A DNA stretch of 64,000 nt, from NCBI GenBank assembly GCA_017893485.1, contig CM030362.1:33150089-33214088 (forward strand), given 5' to 3'. The notes beneath the pieces were generated by a model. It was not told the DNA's origin. It ran no database searches and saw only the letters and a list, made by a program, of their open reading frames with translations. The DNA comes from Hemerocallis citrina (taxonomy: Eukaryota; Streptophyta; Magnoliopsida; Asparagales; Asphodelaceae). The position numbers and the translations under genes are program-made. This document shows, piece by piece, positions 34,920 through 46,534 of this stretch (the stretch's first letter is position 1; every line of letters starts with the position of its first letter).

Positions 34920-34991
34920 TCCGTTGCCGGGACTTGAACCCGGGTCTCTCGGGTGAGAGCCGAGTATCCTAACCAACTAGACTACAACGGA
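34920..34991 (-). tRNA. trnE-CTC: tRNA-Glu (anticodon CTC)
   Basis: The 72-nt - strand sequence folds as a complete cloverleaf. The acceptor stem is TCCGTTG / CAACGGA, the D-arm holds the A box (TAGTCTAGTTGGTTAGGATA region), the anticodon loop reads CTCTCAC with CTC in the centre, and the T-arm holds GGTTCAAGTCC (B box). It matches the standard plant nuclear tRNA-Glu form. No intron is present. A T run downstream on the - strand (in TTTTTTAATTAATTTTTTT, about 34892-34910) can serve as the Pol III terminator. The gene points towards the BSD gene, whose start lies 143 bp downstream. Confidence 0.97.
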
Positions 34992-35383
34992 TTTGTTCAT
35001 AATTAATATATATAACATAATTATTAAACACTATTAGTTGGTCTACATGTTCTATGTTTATTTTTCTTCACTAAAACATTATAAGTTTCTGTAATCAATA
35101 GAAAAAATATCCTCTCTCGAACATCAAAATCCAAATCTTCTTTTTCGTAACAAGATATGACGTGTTAGATGGCATATAATGATGTATATTTTATGAGTTC
35201 TTAAATATATAGGATCTGCAAATCTCCGAATTCAGGCTTCATCACTATTTCAAATACCTTACGGTCAATAGTCTCTTCAGAATAAATAGCGAGCAAGAAG
35301 ATTTGTTTAGAAGTTATAAGACAAACAACAAGAAGCCAATGCATCATAGATTCTGAGTACAAGTTATAAATGCATAAGCATAT
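34992..35383. other. Intergenic AT-rich sequence
   Basis: This stretch lies between the tRNA gene and the copia element. I see no gene or repeat. CATAT at 35379-35383 is the left target duplication of the next element. Confidence 0.5.
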
Positions 35384-36110
35384 TGTTAGGGATTTCTACC
35401 GAAAATTTTCATTAGGATCTTGTTGAGTTATTCGATACAGTCAACATAAACCCCCAAGCACATATTAGATCATACAAAATACACTAAAGCACACACAAGT
35501 TTGTCCCGGTTAGGACTTTCGCCTTAATCCAGAGAGAAGAAACACAAGATATTATTCAACTAGAGAAGATACAAGAATATTACAATTCTCACCACGACCC
35601 TCTCTCAAGCCTCACCAACAAGTACTAGTTGTTTACAATTAGAGAATCACTCAATCTCTCCTTCAATGAAGTATTCTCTCTATTTCTTTTCTCTCAATGG
35701 AGACCAATAACAACAATATATAGAGATCTAGAGAAAACCTAGTTTGATATCTTGATACAATAACCATTGGATATTCTTGATGAAATAACCCTACGATAAG
35801 TGCCATAAGATCTGACTTGAAAAACAAGTTGGGCTTCTCACGAATCACCAAGATCCGACCCAAATAATCCATCAGCGCCGCGTTCGGCCGACCGTACCCC
35901 AAGTTCGGTCGACCGTCCCCCTCTCGGGACCTTCTGCTGAGTAAGGCGGTCAACTGCACCCCAAGTACGGTGTAACACCCCATAATTTTCAAAGAGTATA
36001 CTAGAATATATATATGTATGTAATATATATACAGATATATATGGAGTATATATATATATAATAGTTGGCTGATTAAGGTAAAATAAATGGAATGATATGT
36101 GTATGGAATG

Positions 36111-36158
<48 letters not shown>

Positions 36159-36989
36159 TGCAAAGCTATATGCTGAAGCTTCGGTTGACCACGTCAACTT
36201 GGTGATGTGTCATACAGCAGAGGGCCCACCTGCATGGTATTGCACCCGTGTTGTGTATAGCGGAAAGAGAGAAACAGGTTTGCGAGAAGGTAAGTATGAT
36301 TAAACAATGTCCCATATCGAGAGTTGAATAGAATAAAATAATAAATAAATACTATAAGCCAGTGATCAAAAGTCACCTAATCGGTTAACCACCTATTGAG
36401 AGGCAGCCTGTGGTGGGCAGTTATACTTACATAGTATCTAATTTGTATTCTAAATTGTATAAATTGTTTGAACTAGAAGCAGGGGCATTACAAATGGTAT
36501 CAGAGCCGACTTTTGACACCGAGTGTGGGGCATGTCTACATAGTCGGTGGTGGATCTCCGTGACTGTGGTTGCTTGTTATAATTAATCTGACGGTGGACT
36601 CCGGGACTATATACCCAGTCGTGAGTCGGCGGTGGATCTCCATGACTGTGGTTGCCTAGGGAGGACGGATAAAAAAAACAGATGCTCCACATCGGCTAGA
36701 AAGGAGATCCTGCACTAGAATAAACAATGTCCCATATCGGGAGTTGAATAGAATAAAATAATAAATAAATACTATAAGCTAGTGATCACGAGTCACCTAA
36801 TCGGTTAACCACCTTTTGAGAGACAGCCTGTGGTGGGCAGTTGTACTACATAGTATCTAATTTGTATTCTAAATTGTATAAATTGTCTGAGCTAGAGGCA
36901 GGAGCGTTACATACGGTCGACCGCATACAACTCCTCCATCGTCCCATCGTCTTCTTATCCAACATAGTATGCAAGACATAAACCGAACA
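35384..36989 (-). repeat. Copia copy B, 3' LTR (left), interrupted
   Basis: The LTR is about 660 bp once the insertion 35971-36911 and its duplication are removed. It starts TGTTAGGGATTTCTACC and ends AAACCGAACA. It carries paired palindromes GGCCGACCG / GGTCGACCG (35885-35912). The insertion falls in the second member of the next pair. Confidence 0.85.
35971..36911 (+). mobile_element. TRIM-like small LTR element with poly(G) tract
   Basis: The element begins TGTAACACCCC and ends GGAGCGTTACA, with a perfect duplication TACGG (35966-35970 and 36912-36916). A left LTR (35971-36492) ends GGGGCATTACA and is followed two bases later by the primer site TGGTATCAGAGC (36495-36506), so orientation is +. 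The last 190 bp (about 36719-36911) repeat 36300-36492, so the right LTR is present only as its 3' part. The internal region is about 230 bp and codes for nothing. A 44-base G run sits at 36113-36156. Confidence 0.8.
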
Positions 36990-37574
36990 ATCTCCACCTT
37001 GGATTGCATACTCATGAATCCACACATGTAACCCCTGTTTTCCCAAATACATATTTTCTGTATTTTGACTAATTATAAAATCTTTTTCTTTAATTGTTTC
37101 AGATCTTTTATTAAAGCATTTTCTAATCGAAAACTATATTTTGTTCGAATAATGGCATATTTTAATTTCTGTTCATAATTGATCGGTTATTTGTATTTTT
37201 ACTCAATTTAAATTTAAATGTACTGTTGCTATTTGAGTTATTTTGATAAATATATATTTTGTTATATAAATCTTATTATTATTATTATTTGTAGTAGTAT
37301 TTTTGTAAAGCCGAATATGCTTATTTAATTATATTTTATTAGTTGATTTGATGTATGTTTATATGTATATTTTAAAAAACCTATAATGCTAATTATTTTT
37401 TTCTCCTATTGGATCTTTTAATTAAACCCAATCCTATTATTTATTTTATTGGATTTTGAACCATATATATTTTAATACCCAATAACATTTTCATTTACCC
37501 TAAACCTTATTCTTTGGATCCATTAATACCCAAACCCATTATACATTCAACCCATACCCGTTATAAAACCCAAT

Positions 37575-38040
37575 ACCCATTATATATATATATCCCTTAT
37601 AACTCCCCTGTATATTCCTAACCCTAACAGCCGCCTCCCTCTCCCTGTGCTCTCCCTCTCTCTCCCCGACTCCTCTTCACCCCTGGCCCCTTCTCCTGCC
37701 AGCCTCGACAGCAGCAGCGCCGCACCTTATCGCCCTGCTCTACACTGCGATGCCTCGACAACCCATGATGCCAACAGCCCCAGCGACAACATCATCGACA
37801 ACAGCGACACATGCACCCTCGTCGCGCCGCTGCCCTGTGCCTCTGCTGTCGCGACCTCCTGTCGCTGCCCTCATCCCGATGCGATAACAGCGACAACCAG
37901 CCAGCTGCCACCTCTCCGCCATCCGCCATCATCAGCCGCAGCGCAGCTTCCCTGTGCTGTGTGTCTCCTCCCAGCGCTGCGATGACTGTGCAGCCCGTCG
38001 CTCCTCCTCGTGGATGTACCCGACGCTACCAATAGCAGTC
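37575..38040 (+). promoter_or_regulatory. Putative LTR promoter and C-rich leader
   Basis: A TA-rich box at about 37581-37596 is followed within 35-40 bp by an abrupt change to C/T-rich, then GC-rich, sequence. This is the usual layout of an LTR transcription start and leader. A Ser/Pro/Ala-rich open frame here (37647-37985) has low-complexity composition and no motif, so I do not call it a gene. Confidence 0.35.
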
Positions 38041-38941
38041 GAGACTTGGGTTGGTGTTTGATTGGTGTTTTGATCAAGTGTAATGTAGGCCGTCCGATCT
38101 GATCAAGATCTTAGCCATTATCATCTCCATCCCGATCTGATCAATCTAAGCCGTCGATCGCTTCTCGATTCGTGGATCTTGGCCTTTGGTTTTGTATTGA
38201 TCATCATCACCATCATCATCATCATCAAGATCTTGATCTTGATCTTCAATCTCAGCCGTCTGATCGACCGATCACACTTGATCTCGGCCCTTGATCATCT
38301 CGATCGTCTTGTTTGTCTTCTACTTGGTGAGTTAAACATTTGATCCACCTTTTGTTCTCATTCATTAAATTGTCAATCATGGTATATTTACTCTTTTGGT
38401 ACTCTTCTAATTCTTATATATTGTATGTTCGATCTCGGCCGTTGGATTCGCTTGATCTTCATCTTGATCACCATCTTGATCAACGAGATCCGTGCCCGAT
38501 CGTGATCATCGTGATCATTTGCTCATCGCCGGGATTTCGATCCCGTTACTCTCAAATTATCAGATCTAATCATCATCTAAAGGCAAGTCATCTTACTCTC
38601 GAATTATATTGTATCGTATTTGAGATTATTTATTAAATCCCGCAAGTAGATCCATATTGAATATCATATATTGTTATTTTTTTCTATCGTTGGGATACTA
38701 CGGATTTACACGAGCGATCCAAGTACTAATCTTGACTTTGTGCCGTCTTTTTGCCTCTAATGTATAGATATCTTACATGCATTCATGTAGTTAGTTATTG
38801 AATATAAGAATAGAAAATTATTGTTGTATTTTATCTCATGACATTATACACAACAATTGTAGATTGTATATTAGGGTTGATTGTTCATGTGATTGATAAT
38901 GATAAATTAGATGATTGTAATTAGTAGGGTTATGGACATTA

Positions 38942-41595
38942 TGTAGCGCCCCAAATTTCTAATATGAGAGCTTAGAAAATAAGTGGCGAAATCCCAGCAA
39001 TCCACTTCAATAGAACAATAAACACCAACAACACCACATACATTTTCTTTCTTTTATTACAACAATTATTACAAATCACAGCAGAAGTCTAATCATCTCA
39101 ACAAAATTAATCCTTTATTTACAACTCAATAATGATCTCAAATAAGTCTTTACAATTTCACACCAAACACTAAATAATCCAATTATCTCAAAGCCAACTC
39201 AAGCATCCAACCTCCAATCAAAGCAATAACCTGCAACATGTGAGGCTAGAGTCGAACCCTAACCCCCAAACTAAAGGGGTCAGCCATCAAAATGGTGTGA
39301 GTGGCAACAAAACAACAAATAACATAAATGAGCTTAAAACATAATGTCCAACAATAATAATCAAACAATAAAGTATGGAGTAACGACAGAGAAAAATGGG
39401 TGATACCAAAACCAAAAGCCAAGTGTGTAAAAACAGGAAATCCGAATGCATAAAAGTGATTCAAGAAAACATCATGACTACATGCCGACAACGATGACTA
39501 CTAAGAGATGAAGATACACTATGACAATTTGCCCATGCTTGATAATTCCGGAGATTGATCCCACATCACAAGATAATTACTTGGATAATTCAGGAGATCG
39601 TCCCACATCTAAACATAGACTCATCATCACAATAATACCCCAAAAGTGTCGCCTCGACTCCGATAATTCCGTAGTTCAATCCCACATCACAAGAAAATTA
39701 CTTGGATAATTCAGGAGATTAAATCCTACATCAAAAGCCATACTGAGGTGCATAACTTAAGTTCCCATTCGTCATGACACTACTAATGCCTGTCCTTATT
39801 AATTTGGGTTACTGAACAAATCTCCTAGAGTAGTGTACCCTACCGGACTAAAAATCTGAATAACTGAAAATTTGCCTCAATGGGCCTCAACAAATAACTG
39901 AACAAATATCTCAACACCGGTATATTAGGGTCACTTACCTCTAGAGACTCAAAAACAAATATCTGAACAAATTTCCACTTAACAAGCGGCTCAACAAAAT
40001 ATCTCAAAATCATGTTCTTAACTGAACATCTCAAAAAAAACAAATACTTAACTGAACATCTTAAAATCTAACACTAAACAAAACATCTCACAATCAAATA
40101 CAGAGATCCTTCAGGACCAGTCGGCTGCACATCAGATCAGTCGACTGTCCAGAGGACATAATCCAACCTTTCTCAAAAATAAACTAAGGCATAATCAGTC
40201 GTCTGGGAAGCCATCAGTCGACTGCCCCGAGACAAATACAAATAATTCTCATCAAAATATTCTAAGTATATAAGTCGACTGAAAGGTCATAGGTCGACTG
40301 TCCCGAAAGGACTGAACAAAATCACAAACAGAGGATCAGTCGACTGACCTCAGTCTAGGTCGACTGTCCCGAACAAATCTCAAGACTCAAAAAAATATAC
40401 AGTAGTCTCGTACCAGTCGACTGCTACGCAAGACAGTCGGCTGTCGGCTACAGATTCCCAAAAGATAGGTCTGAACACAAAACTAAACTGGAGTTTTCTA
40501 AAGATTCACTGACCATAAAATTAACTTGTATCCAGGTAATTAAACAACTCTCCATAATCTCCTTCATGGATACATTTTCTCAATCAATCAAGTACTCAAA
40601 TCTCATCTCCTCATGATCTAAACTCTTAATCCTTTGATTAGGGTTTTCTCAACAAACTAGATGTCTCCTTCAACACATAACAAGATTGGTTTACAATCAC
40701 TAGATCCAAATGTGTAATGTCTGATCACGACATAATCAGTTCTTAATTTGCTTTCTAACAACAAAATCTCATAAATCAACATATCCTCAACAATTCTAAA
40801 TCTTTTCTTGCCATGGTCCAAATATCAATTAAAAGTTCTAATCATCCATATCAAATTAAAGATCCATATCATACATACAATGAGCCTAACAAATAAATAG
40901 TATAACGATCACAAACAAGCGAAACAAAGGTCTCATGTCATTCATCAATCAAAACAAACAAACAAGACAAAACAAACAAACCACTCACCTTGTTTTGAAG
41001 AAAAGATCCACAAAAGCTCCTCCTTGCTAGATCCAAAGTCCTCCTTTTCGCTCTTCAAAATAGATCTCAAGAAATTCTGAATATATCAATGACGGCTGGG
41101 AAGAATTTCCCTTAAATATACCGGGGTAAAATATTAGGGTTTTATTCCCACTTTGCAAAATAATCCTTTTAAGAATAAAATTTTACATTCATAGGTTTAG
41201 TCTTGAAAATTCAATCAAATATCATTTAAATTAGGATCTAATAGAAAATATATTTCTAAACTCAGCAAATACTGATCGAAATGTCCAGCAAATACATTTT
41301 GCACTCTAAACCCTCAAAATGTCAATTTTGCAAATAAGTCCTTCTTTTCCCAAAAATTGCAAATAGTATCGATTTATTTCAGAAAAATCTAGAAAAATAC
41401 TAAATAAATCCCAAATAATAAATAACGATTTTTCATAAAGAAAACTAAATTTTCAAACTTCTCAAAAGTCATTGTCACGTGTTTTGCACGTGTACAAAAG
41501 ATAAATTTCTTAGAAAATATTTATTAAATTCTCAAAAATCATTTAAATTCATTTTCAAATAATTAAAATAATATTTGAAAATACGGGGTTCTACA
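38942..41595 (-). repeat. Tekay 3' LTR (left)
   Basis: 2654 bp, starting TGTAGCGCCCCAAATTTC and ending ACGGGGTTCTACA. At 39540-39735 there are four short sub-repeats of the type GATAATTC-GGAGAT-TCCCACATC. At 40119-40445 there are five pairs of GTCGACTG-type palindromes with 19-20 bp between pair members. Confidence 0.93.
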
Positions 41596-41609
41596 TCACT
41601 CCCTCCTTA
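41596..41609 (-). other. Polypurine tract, Tekay element
   Basis: On the - strand AAGGAGGGAGTGA directly precedes the 3' LTR. Such purine runs prime plus-strand DNA synthesis. Confidence 0.75.
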
Positions 41610-41797
41610 GAAGAGTTCTGTCCTCAGAACTACCGCTAATGAGTTCAAACACATACCAGCAAAAGGAAACAATACTTCATAGATAGATCATAATCCAAAT
41701 AATTTCATATAACATCACAATCAAATTAAAGATTACATCATGTATCAATCAATAGTTCAATCATTCAAAGAATTCCATTCACATACAAGAAATACAT

Positions 41798-44700
41798 TCA
41801 TTCAAACAATTCAGGAAAATCACTCAGCATGCGATCCTCTAGCTCCCAAGTAGCTTCCTCAAACTGCTGATTCCTCCACAATACCTTGACCATAGGTATC
41901 ACCTTGCTTCTAAGGACTTTCTCCCTGCGATCAACGATCTCAACAGGCTGTTCCTTGTAGCTCAAGTTCACCTGTAGATCTTCAGGAACTCCTACCAACT
42001 GATGCTTCTGGTCGGCCACATACTTCCTTAATAGCGACACATGAAACACATCATGCACTTGCGCTAACTCCTCAGGAAGTTTCAATCTGTATGCGGTCTT
42101 GCCAATCCTCTCCACGATCTTGTACGGACCAATATACCTTGGCGCCAACTTGCCTCCCTTACCAAATCTAATCACTCCTTTGGTCGGAGAAACCTTGAGA
42201 AAAACTGCATCCCCAACTTCAAATTCCAACTCTCTTCGTCGAGTGTCAGCATAACTCTTCTGCCGACTCTGAGCTTCAACTAACCTCTTGCGAATCAGCT
42301 CAATCTGCTCTGACGTCTGCTGCACGATCTCAGGACCATACATCTGCCTCTCGCCAACCTCATACCAACAAACAGGTGTCCTGCACCTCCATCCATACAA
42401 AGCCTCATATGGTGCCATCCCAATACTTGCATGGTAACTGTTGTTATAGGCAAACTCAACCAATGCCAAGTATCTCTCCCAACTACCACCGAAGTCCATA
42501 ACACAAGCTCTCAACATATCTTCCAGCACTCGATTCACCCTCTCCGTCTGACCATCTGTCTGCGGATGAAATGCTGTGCTGAAATCAATCCTGGTGCCCA
42601 AAGCTGCTTGTAAACATCTCCAAAACCTCGAAGTAAACCTCGGATCTCTGTCAGACACAATCGAAACTGGAACTCCATGAAGTCTCACAATCTCTTCAAT
42701 GTATAACTCAGCCAATTTCTCCATCGACCAAGTAATCTTCATGGCTAGGAAATGAGCCGACTTAGTCAATCGGTCTACAACAACCCAAGTTGAGTCATTG
42801 CCCTTCGAACTCCTCGGCAAACCCGTAATAAAGTCCATGCTGATGTTCTCCCACTTCCACTCCGGAATGGGTAATGGCTGTAACAAACCTCCAGGTCTCT
42901 GATTCTCTGCCTTGATCTGCTGACAAGTCAGACACCTTGCCACAAAATCTGCTACATCTCGCTTCATGCCAGACCACCAAAAATGGGGTTTGATATCCCT
43001 ATACATCTTCGTGCCTCCTGGATGAACTGATAACAATGTGCTGTGTGCTTCCTGCAAGATACTCTCTCTCAACTCTGCATCGTCTGGAACACACAACCTC
43101 TCACCCATCCAAAGAACTCCATCTTGGACACGAAATTCTGATAACTTGCCTTCTGAAACCTGCTGCAACATCTTCTGGATCTCTGAGTCTGATCTCTGAC
43201 CTTCCACAATCTTCTCTCTCAAGGACGGCTGCAGCCTCAACTGAGCCAAAGATGCCCCTATGCCTCGCAGTACCACCTCGATACCTGCCTGATCGATTTC
43301 TGCTGCCAACTCCTTTCGAATAGTGATCAACCTTGTCAAACTACTCTTCCTGCTAAGTCCATCAGCCACTACATTCGCCTTGCCCGGATGATACTTGATC
43401 TCAGGACGAATGTCTTCCAATACCTCCAACCATCTTCTCTGCCGAAGATTCAAATCCCTCTGCTGATAGATATACTTCAGGCTCTTGTGGTCAGTGTACA
43501 TATTGACCTTCTCACCATAAACATAATGCCTCCATAGCTTCAAGGCATATATGATAGCTGCTAACTCCAAGTCATGCGTCGGATAATTCTTCTCATGCGG
43601 ACGCAACTGCCTCGAACCATAAGCAATGACCTTGCCTTCCTGCATCAAGACACAACCCAAACCTCTGAGAGATGCATCACCGTAGATGTCATAATCCTTC
43701 CCTGCTTGCGGCAATGCTAATATGGGTGCAGTAGTCAACCTTTCCTTTAACTCAAGGAAACTCTCCTCGCACTTATCTGTCCACACAAATGCCACACTCT
43801 TCCGGGTCAAACCTGTCAATGGAACTGCGATCTGAGAATACCCCTGAATAAACCTCCTGTAGTAACCAGCTAATCCCAAGAAGCTTCTGACTTCCTTCAC
43901 TGATGTCGGCCTGGGCCAATCCTTCACTGCTTCCACTTTCTGAGGGTCAGTAGCCACTCCCTCCTTAGAAAGAATGTGACCAAGGAAAGCTACCTCAGAC
44001 TTCCAGAATTCACACTTCGACAATTTGGCATACAAGCTGTGCTCCTGCAATGTCTGTAATACCGCTGTCAAGTGCTTAGAATGATCCTCCTCCGACTCCG
44101 AATATACCAAGATATCATCTATGAAGACCACCACGAAGGAATCAATGAATGGCCTCAACACCCGATTCATCATGTCCATGAAAACTGCTGGCGCATTCGT
44201 CAACCCGAATGGCATCACCAAAAATTCATACAACCCATGACGAGTCCTGAAAGCTGTCTTGCTCACATCTTCCTCCTTGACTCGCACCTGATGATATCCT
44301 GACCTCAAGTCAATCTTCGAAAACACCGCTGCTCCTCGAAGCCTGTCGAACAAATCATCAATCCGCGGCAGTGGGTACTTGTTCTGAACAGTCACCCTAT
44401 TCAACTCCCGATAGTCAATGCACATCCTCATTGACCCATCCTTCTTCTTGACCAACAACACTGGCGCTCCCCACGGAGATGAACTCGGTCTGATAAGCCC
44501 TTTGCTCAAAAGCTCTTCAATCTGCTTCTTCACTTCATCTTGCTCTACAGGTGCCATCCTGTATGGAGCCTTGGAAATCGGCGCACTCCCCGACTGAACA
44601 TTGATGCAAAACTCCACATCTCTCTGCAGCGGTAATCCTGGAAAATCATCCAAGAACACCTGAGGAAACCTTCGAACAACCGGAATGCCCTTGACTTCAT

Positions 44701-45136
44701 CTGCAATAGGCTTCTTAGATACCATTGCAGCCACCTGCGGGATCTTCTTCTTCCCTTGGAAAGTTACTGCAGGTCCACCTGGTGCTTTCACCAACACCTC
44801 CTTCTGCTTGCAATCAATTGTTGCATCATATATAGCCATCCAATCGATGCCTACAATAACATCCACTCCCAACACTTGTAGCTCGATCAAGTCGATGCCG
44901 AACATCCTTCCACCAATCTCGATATCACAGCCCTCGTAATATCGATCTGCTACCAGCTCCTCACCTGACGGCATTGCCACCGACAAAACCCTGCCTGGAA
45001 ATAACTTAGGTTCCAAACCTAAGATCCTTGCAAAACTTGGCGATACAAATGTATGCGATGAACCAGTGTCAAACAAAACCTTTGCTTTTATTCCATTTAT
45101 TAAAACAACTCCTGTTACAATAAGAATGATACTCAA
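41798..45136 (-). CDS. Tekay pol polyprotein (protease, RT, RNase H, integrase, chromodomain-like end)
   Basis: A 1112-residue uninterrupted frame. Domains in order: aspartic protease with LFDTGSS (Asp about 23); reverse transcriptase from about 190, with [16 protein letters not shown] and the catalytic FIDD at 338-341; RNase H with IYGDAS (about 485) and YTDHKSL; the H2C2 integrase zinc finger (about 698-739); the integrase core D768, D829, E865 (35 residues between the last two); and a tail with [12 protein letters not shown] resembling a divergent chromodomain. All catalytic residues I looked for are present. The true start is probably upstream: the frame is the same as gag, and the first codon of the open stretch given here is TTG, so translation likely begins in gag (see the spacer at 45149-45223). 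Confidence 0.93.
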   Translation of the reverse strand: MSIILIVTGVVLINGIKAKVLFDTGSSHTFVSPSFARILGLEPKLFPGRVLSVAMPSGEELVADRYYEGCDIEIGGRMFGIDLIELQVLGVDVIVGIDWMAIYDATIDCKQKEVLVKAPGGPAVTFQGKKKIPQVAAMVSKKPIADEVKGIPVVRRFPQVFLDDFPGLPLQRDVEFCINVQSGSAPISKAPYRMAPVEQDEVKKQIEELLSKGLIRPSSSPWGAPVLLVKKKDGSMRMCIDYRELNRVTVQNKYPLPRIDDLFDRLRGAAVFSKIDLRSGYHQVRVKEEDVSKTAFRTRHGLYEFLVMPFGLTNAPAVFMDMMNRVLRPFIDSFVVVFIDDILVYSESEEDHSKHLTAVLQTLQEHSLYAKLSKCEFWKSEVAFLGHILSKEGVATDPQKVEAVKDWPRPTSVKEVRSFLGLAGYYRRFIQGYSQIAVPLTGLTRKSVAFVWTDKCEESFLELKERLTTAPILALPQAGKDYDIYGDASLRGLGCVLMQEGKVIAYGSRQLRPHEKNYPTHDLELAAIIYALKLWRHYVYGEKVNMYTDHKSLKYIYQQRDLNLRQRRWLEVLEDIRPEIKYHPGKANVVADGLSRKSSLTRLITIRKELAAEIDQAGIEVVLRGIGASLAQLRLQPSLREKIVEGQRSDSEIQKMLQQVSEGKLSEFRVQDGVLWMGERLCVPDDAELRESILQEAHSTLLSVHPGGTKMYRDIKPHFWWSGMKRDVADFVARCLTCQQIKAENQRPGGLLQPLPIPEWKWENISMDFITGLPRSSKGNDSTWVVVDRLTKSAHFLAMKITWSMEKLAELYIEEIVRLHGVPVSIVSDRDPRFTSRFWRCLQAALGTRIDFSTAFHPQTDGQTERVNRVLEDMLRACVMDFGGSWERYLALVEFAYNNSYHASIGMAPYEALYGWRCRTPVCWYEVGERQMYGPEIVQQTSEQIELIRKRLVEAQSRQKSYADTRRRELEFEVGDAVFLKVSPTKGVIRFGKGGKLAPRYIGPYKIVERIGKTAYRLKLPEELAQVHDVFHVSLLRKYVADQKHQLVGVPEDLQVNLSYKEQPVEIVDRREKVLRSKVIPMVKVLWRNQQFEEATWELEDRMLSDFPELFE

Positions 45137-45148
45137 TCTTAAATTATT

Positions 45149-45223
45149 CTGAAATAAAAGCTTTTATTCATTACACTGATTCAAAAATGAAAGAAATCAA
45201 AATTCCTGCATACCCTGTATTAC
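45149..45223 (-). other. Intron-like 75-nt spacer between gag and pol
   Basis: On the - strand the interval begins GTAATACAGG and ends CTTTTATTTCAG, is AT-rich, and has in-frame stops TGA (45197-45199) and TAA. Its length is 25 codons and both neighbours are in the same frame. Removing it joins the gag frame (after ...NSED) to [13 protein letters not shown] and the protease, giving one polyprotein of about 1471 residues. Splicing is inferred from sequence alone. Confidence 0.5.
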
Positions 45224-46288
45224 ATCTTCCGAGTTCTTCGCATCCTCCTCGGTCAATGCAAATACTCGCCCTTGCCTCTTCGGGAATTTGCTTCCACCCG
45301 AACTGTCTTTCTTCAGTTGTGGACAATGGGGCTTTGAGTGTCCAGTCTGCCCACACTGAGAACAAACATGCTCTGCCAACTTCGGACATGCTGACCTGTA
45401 ATGTCCTACTTCCTTGCAGTAGTAGCAGGTCACTCCCTGAGCTCCAGATGCCTTCTGCACCGGTCCACTGAACTTTGCCTGCTTCGCGGGAAATCCCTTC
45501 CCACTCTGGCCTGATGCTGGCCTCTTGTTCCGGTTCCATGTATCCTGCTTCTTCTGAAAAAGGTCCATATCCTCTTCAGTCATTGCTGCTCTCCTGACCA
45601 GCTTCTCGAATCTCCTGATACCCAACGGAACCATCCTTGACCTCAAGTTCGGCCTCAAGCCCTGCTCAAACTTTTTGGCCTTCTTCGCTTCGTCCATGAC
45701 CAACTCTGGTGCATACCTCGAAAGTTGAGCGAATTTCGTCTCATACTCCCGAACAGTCATGCTCCCCTGCTGAAGGTTCATGAACTCAGTCGCCTTCTTC
45801 TCCTGAACATCAAGAGGAAAGAAACGATCTCTGAACTCCTCCAGAAAAGCTTCCCATGTCAAAGGCTGATCTCCCAGAGTCCTCTTCAGTGACTCCCACC
45901 AGACACCAGCGTCTTTCTCGAGCTGCATCGAAGCTAACTTCACCTTGCTAGCTGCCGGAGTCTCTGACACCTCGAAAATCGTCTCCATCTTCCTAATCCA
46001 ATCATCTGCTACTGTTGGATCAGCTTGCCCTTCAAAGACTGGCGGCCTCATCCTCTTAAAGGATTCAATCTGCTTTATGGGGTCGGCATTCACCAATCCA
46101 TGCCCAGCTCCATGATTTGGCCGCGGGTTCTGCTGCTGCGCTTGCTGCTGCGCCACATTGAGTGCCATCAGCGTATTCAACGTCTGATATACTTTGGCAA
46201 ACTCAGCTTCTAGGTCAATTCCCGTTCCTCGAGAACTACCTGATCCATCCTCATTGTTGCCACCATTTCTACCTCTGGGTGCAACCAT
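45197..46288 (-). CDS. Tekay gag protein
   Basis: A 363-residue frame. Residues about 70-240 form the retrotrans_gag capsid region (VADDWIRKMETIFEVSE, EFRDRFFPLDVQEKK, LSRYAPELV). Two CCHC knuckles follow, CYYCKEVGHYRSAC and CSQCGQTGHSKPHC. A stop ends the frame just inside the proposed spacer. Gag makes the cytoplasmic particle and binds element RNA. Pol follows in the same frame. Confidence 0.92.
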   Translation of the reverse strand: MVAPRGRNGGNNEDGSGSSRGTGIDLEAEFAKVYQTLNTLMALNVAQQQAQQQNPRPNHGAGHGLVNADPIKQIESFKRMRPPVFEGQADPTVADDWIRKMETIFEVSETPAASKVKLASMQLEKDAGVWWESLKRTLGDQPLTWEAFLEEFRDRFFPLDVQEKKATEFMNLQQGSMTVREYETKFAQLSRYAPELVMDEAKKAKKFEQGLRPNLRSRMVPLGIRRFEKLVRRAAMTEEDMDLFQKKQDTWNRNKRPASGQSGKGFPAKQAKFSGPVQKASGAQGVTCYYCKEVGHYRSACPKLAEHVCSQCGQTGHSKPHCPQLKKDSSGGSKFPKRQGRVFALTEEDAKNSEDVIQGMQEF

Positions 46289-46517
46289 CGTGATTACTGC
46301 AAAACGAGAGTAAAGTTAGAGCACACATACAATTCAAACTCAAATCATTACCCTATGGCAAAGCCATAACCATACCCCAAACCATAATTTCAAACCAAAC
46401 ATCATAATTTAATTCTATGTGATACTCACACTCTGATGTCCACACCTAGGTACTCACTCTCTAGTGTCCACACCTAGATTGGTTGTCATACTATGTCTAT
46501 TATTACATTGAAGCGGA

Positions 46518-46529
46518 GCTCTGATACCA
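46518..46529 (-). other. Primer-binding site, Tekay element
   Basis: GCTCTGATACCA (TGGTATCAGAGC on -) lies five bases from the 5' LTR and complements initiator tRNA-Met. Confidence 0.92.
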
Positions 46530-46534
46530 ATCTC

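Noticed and set aside
35663..36197. Poly-proline open frames near 36113-36156
   Set aside because: They arise from the 44-base G run and cross the boundary of the TRIM-like insertion, so they are not genes.
36097..36303. Poly-glycine open frame
   Set aside because: Also produced by the G run; no other coding signal.
37647..38077. Ser/Pro/Ala-rich open frames on both strands
   Set aside because: Low-complexity C-rich LTR leader. No motif, start context or homology is apparent.
39246..40043. Short open frames repeated at 46839-47636
   Set aside because: They lie in the Tekay LTRs, so their repetition reflects the LTR pair and not a conserved gene. One differs between copies by a substitution only.
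40119..40445. CRISPR-like array from the regularly spaced palindromes
   Set aside because: Repeats are 8-10 bp, diverged and paired, in a plant LTR, with no cas genes. This is not CRISPR.
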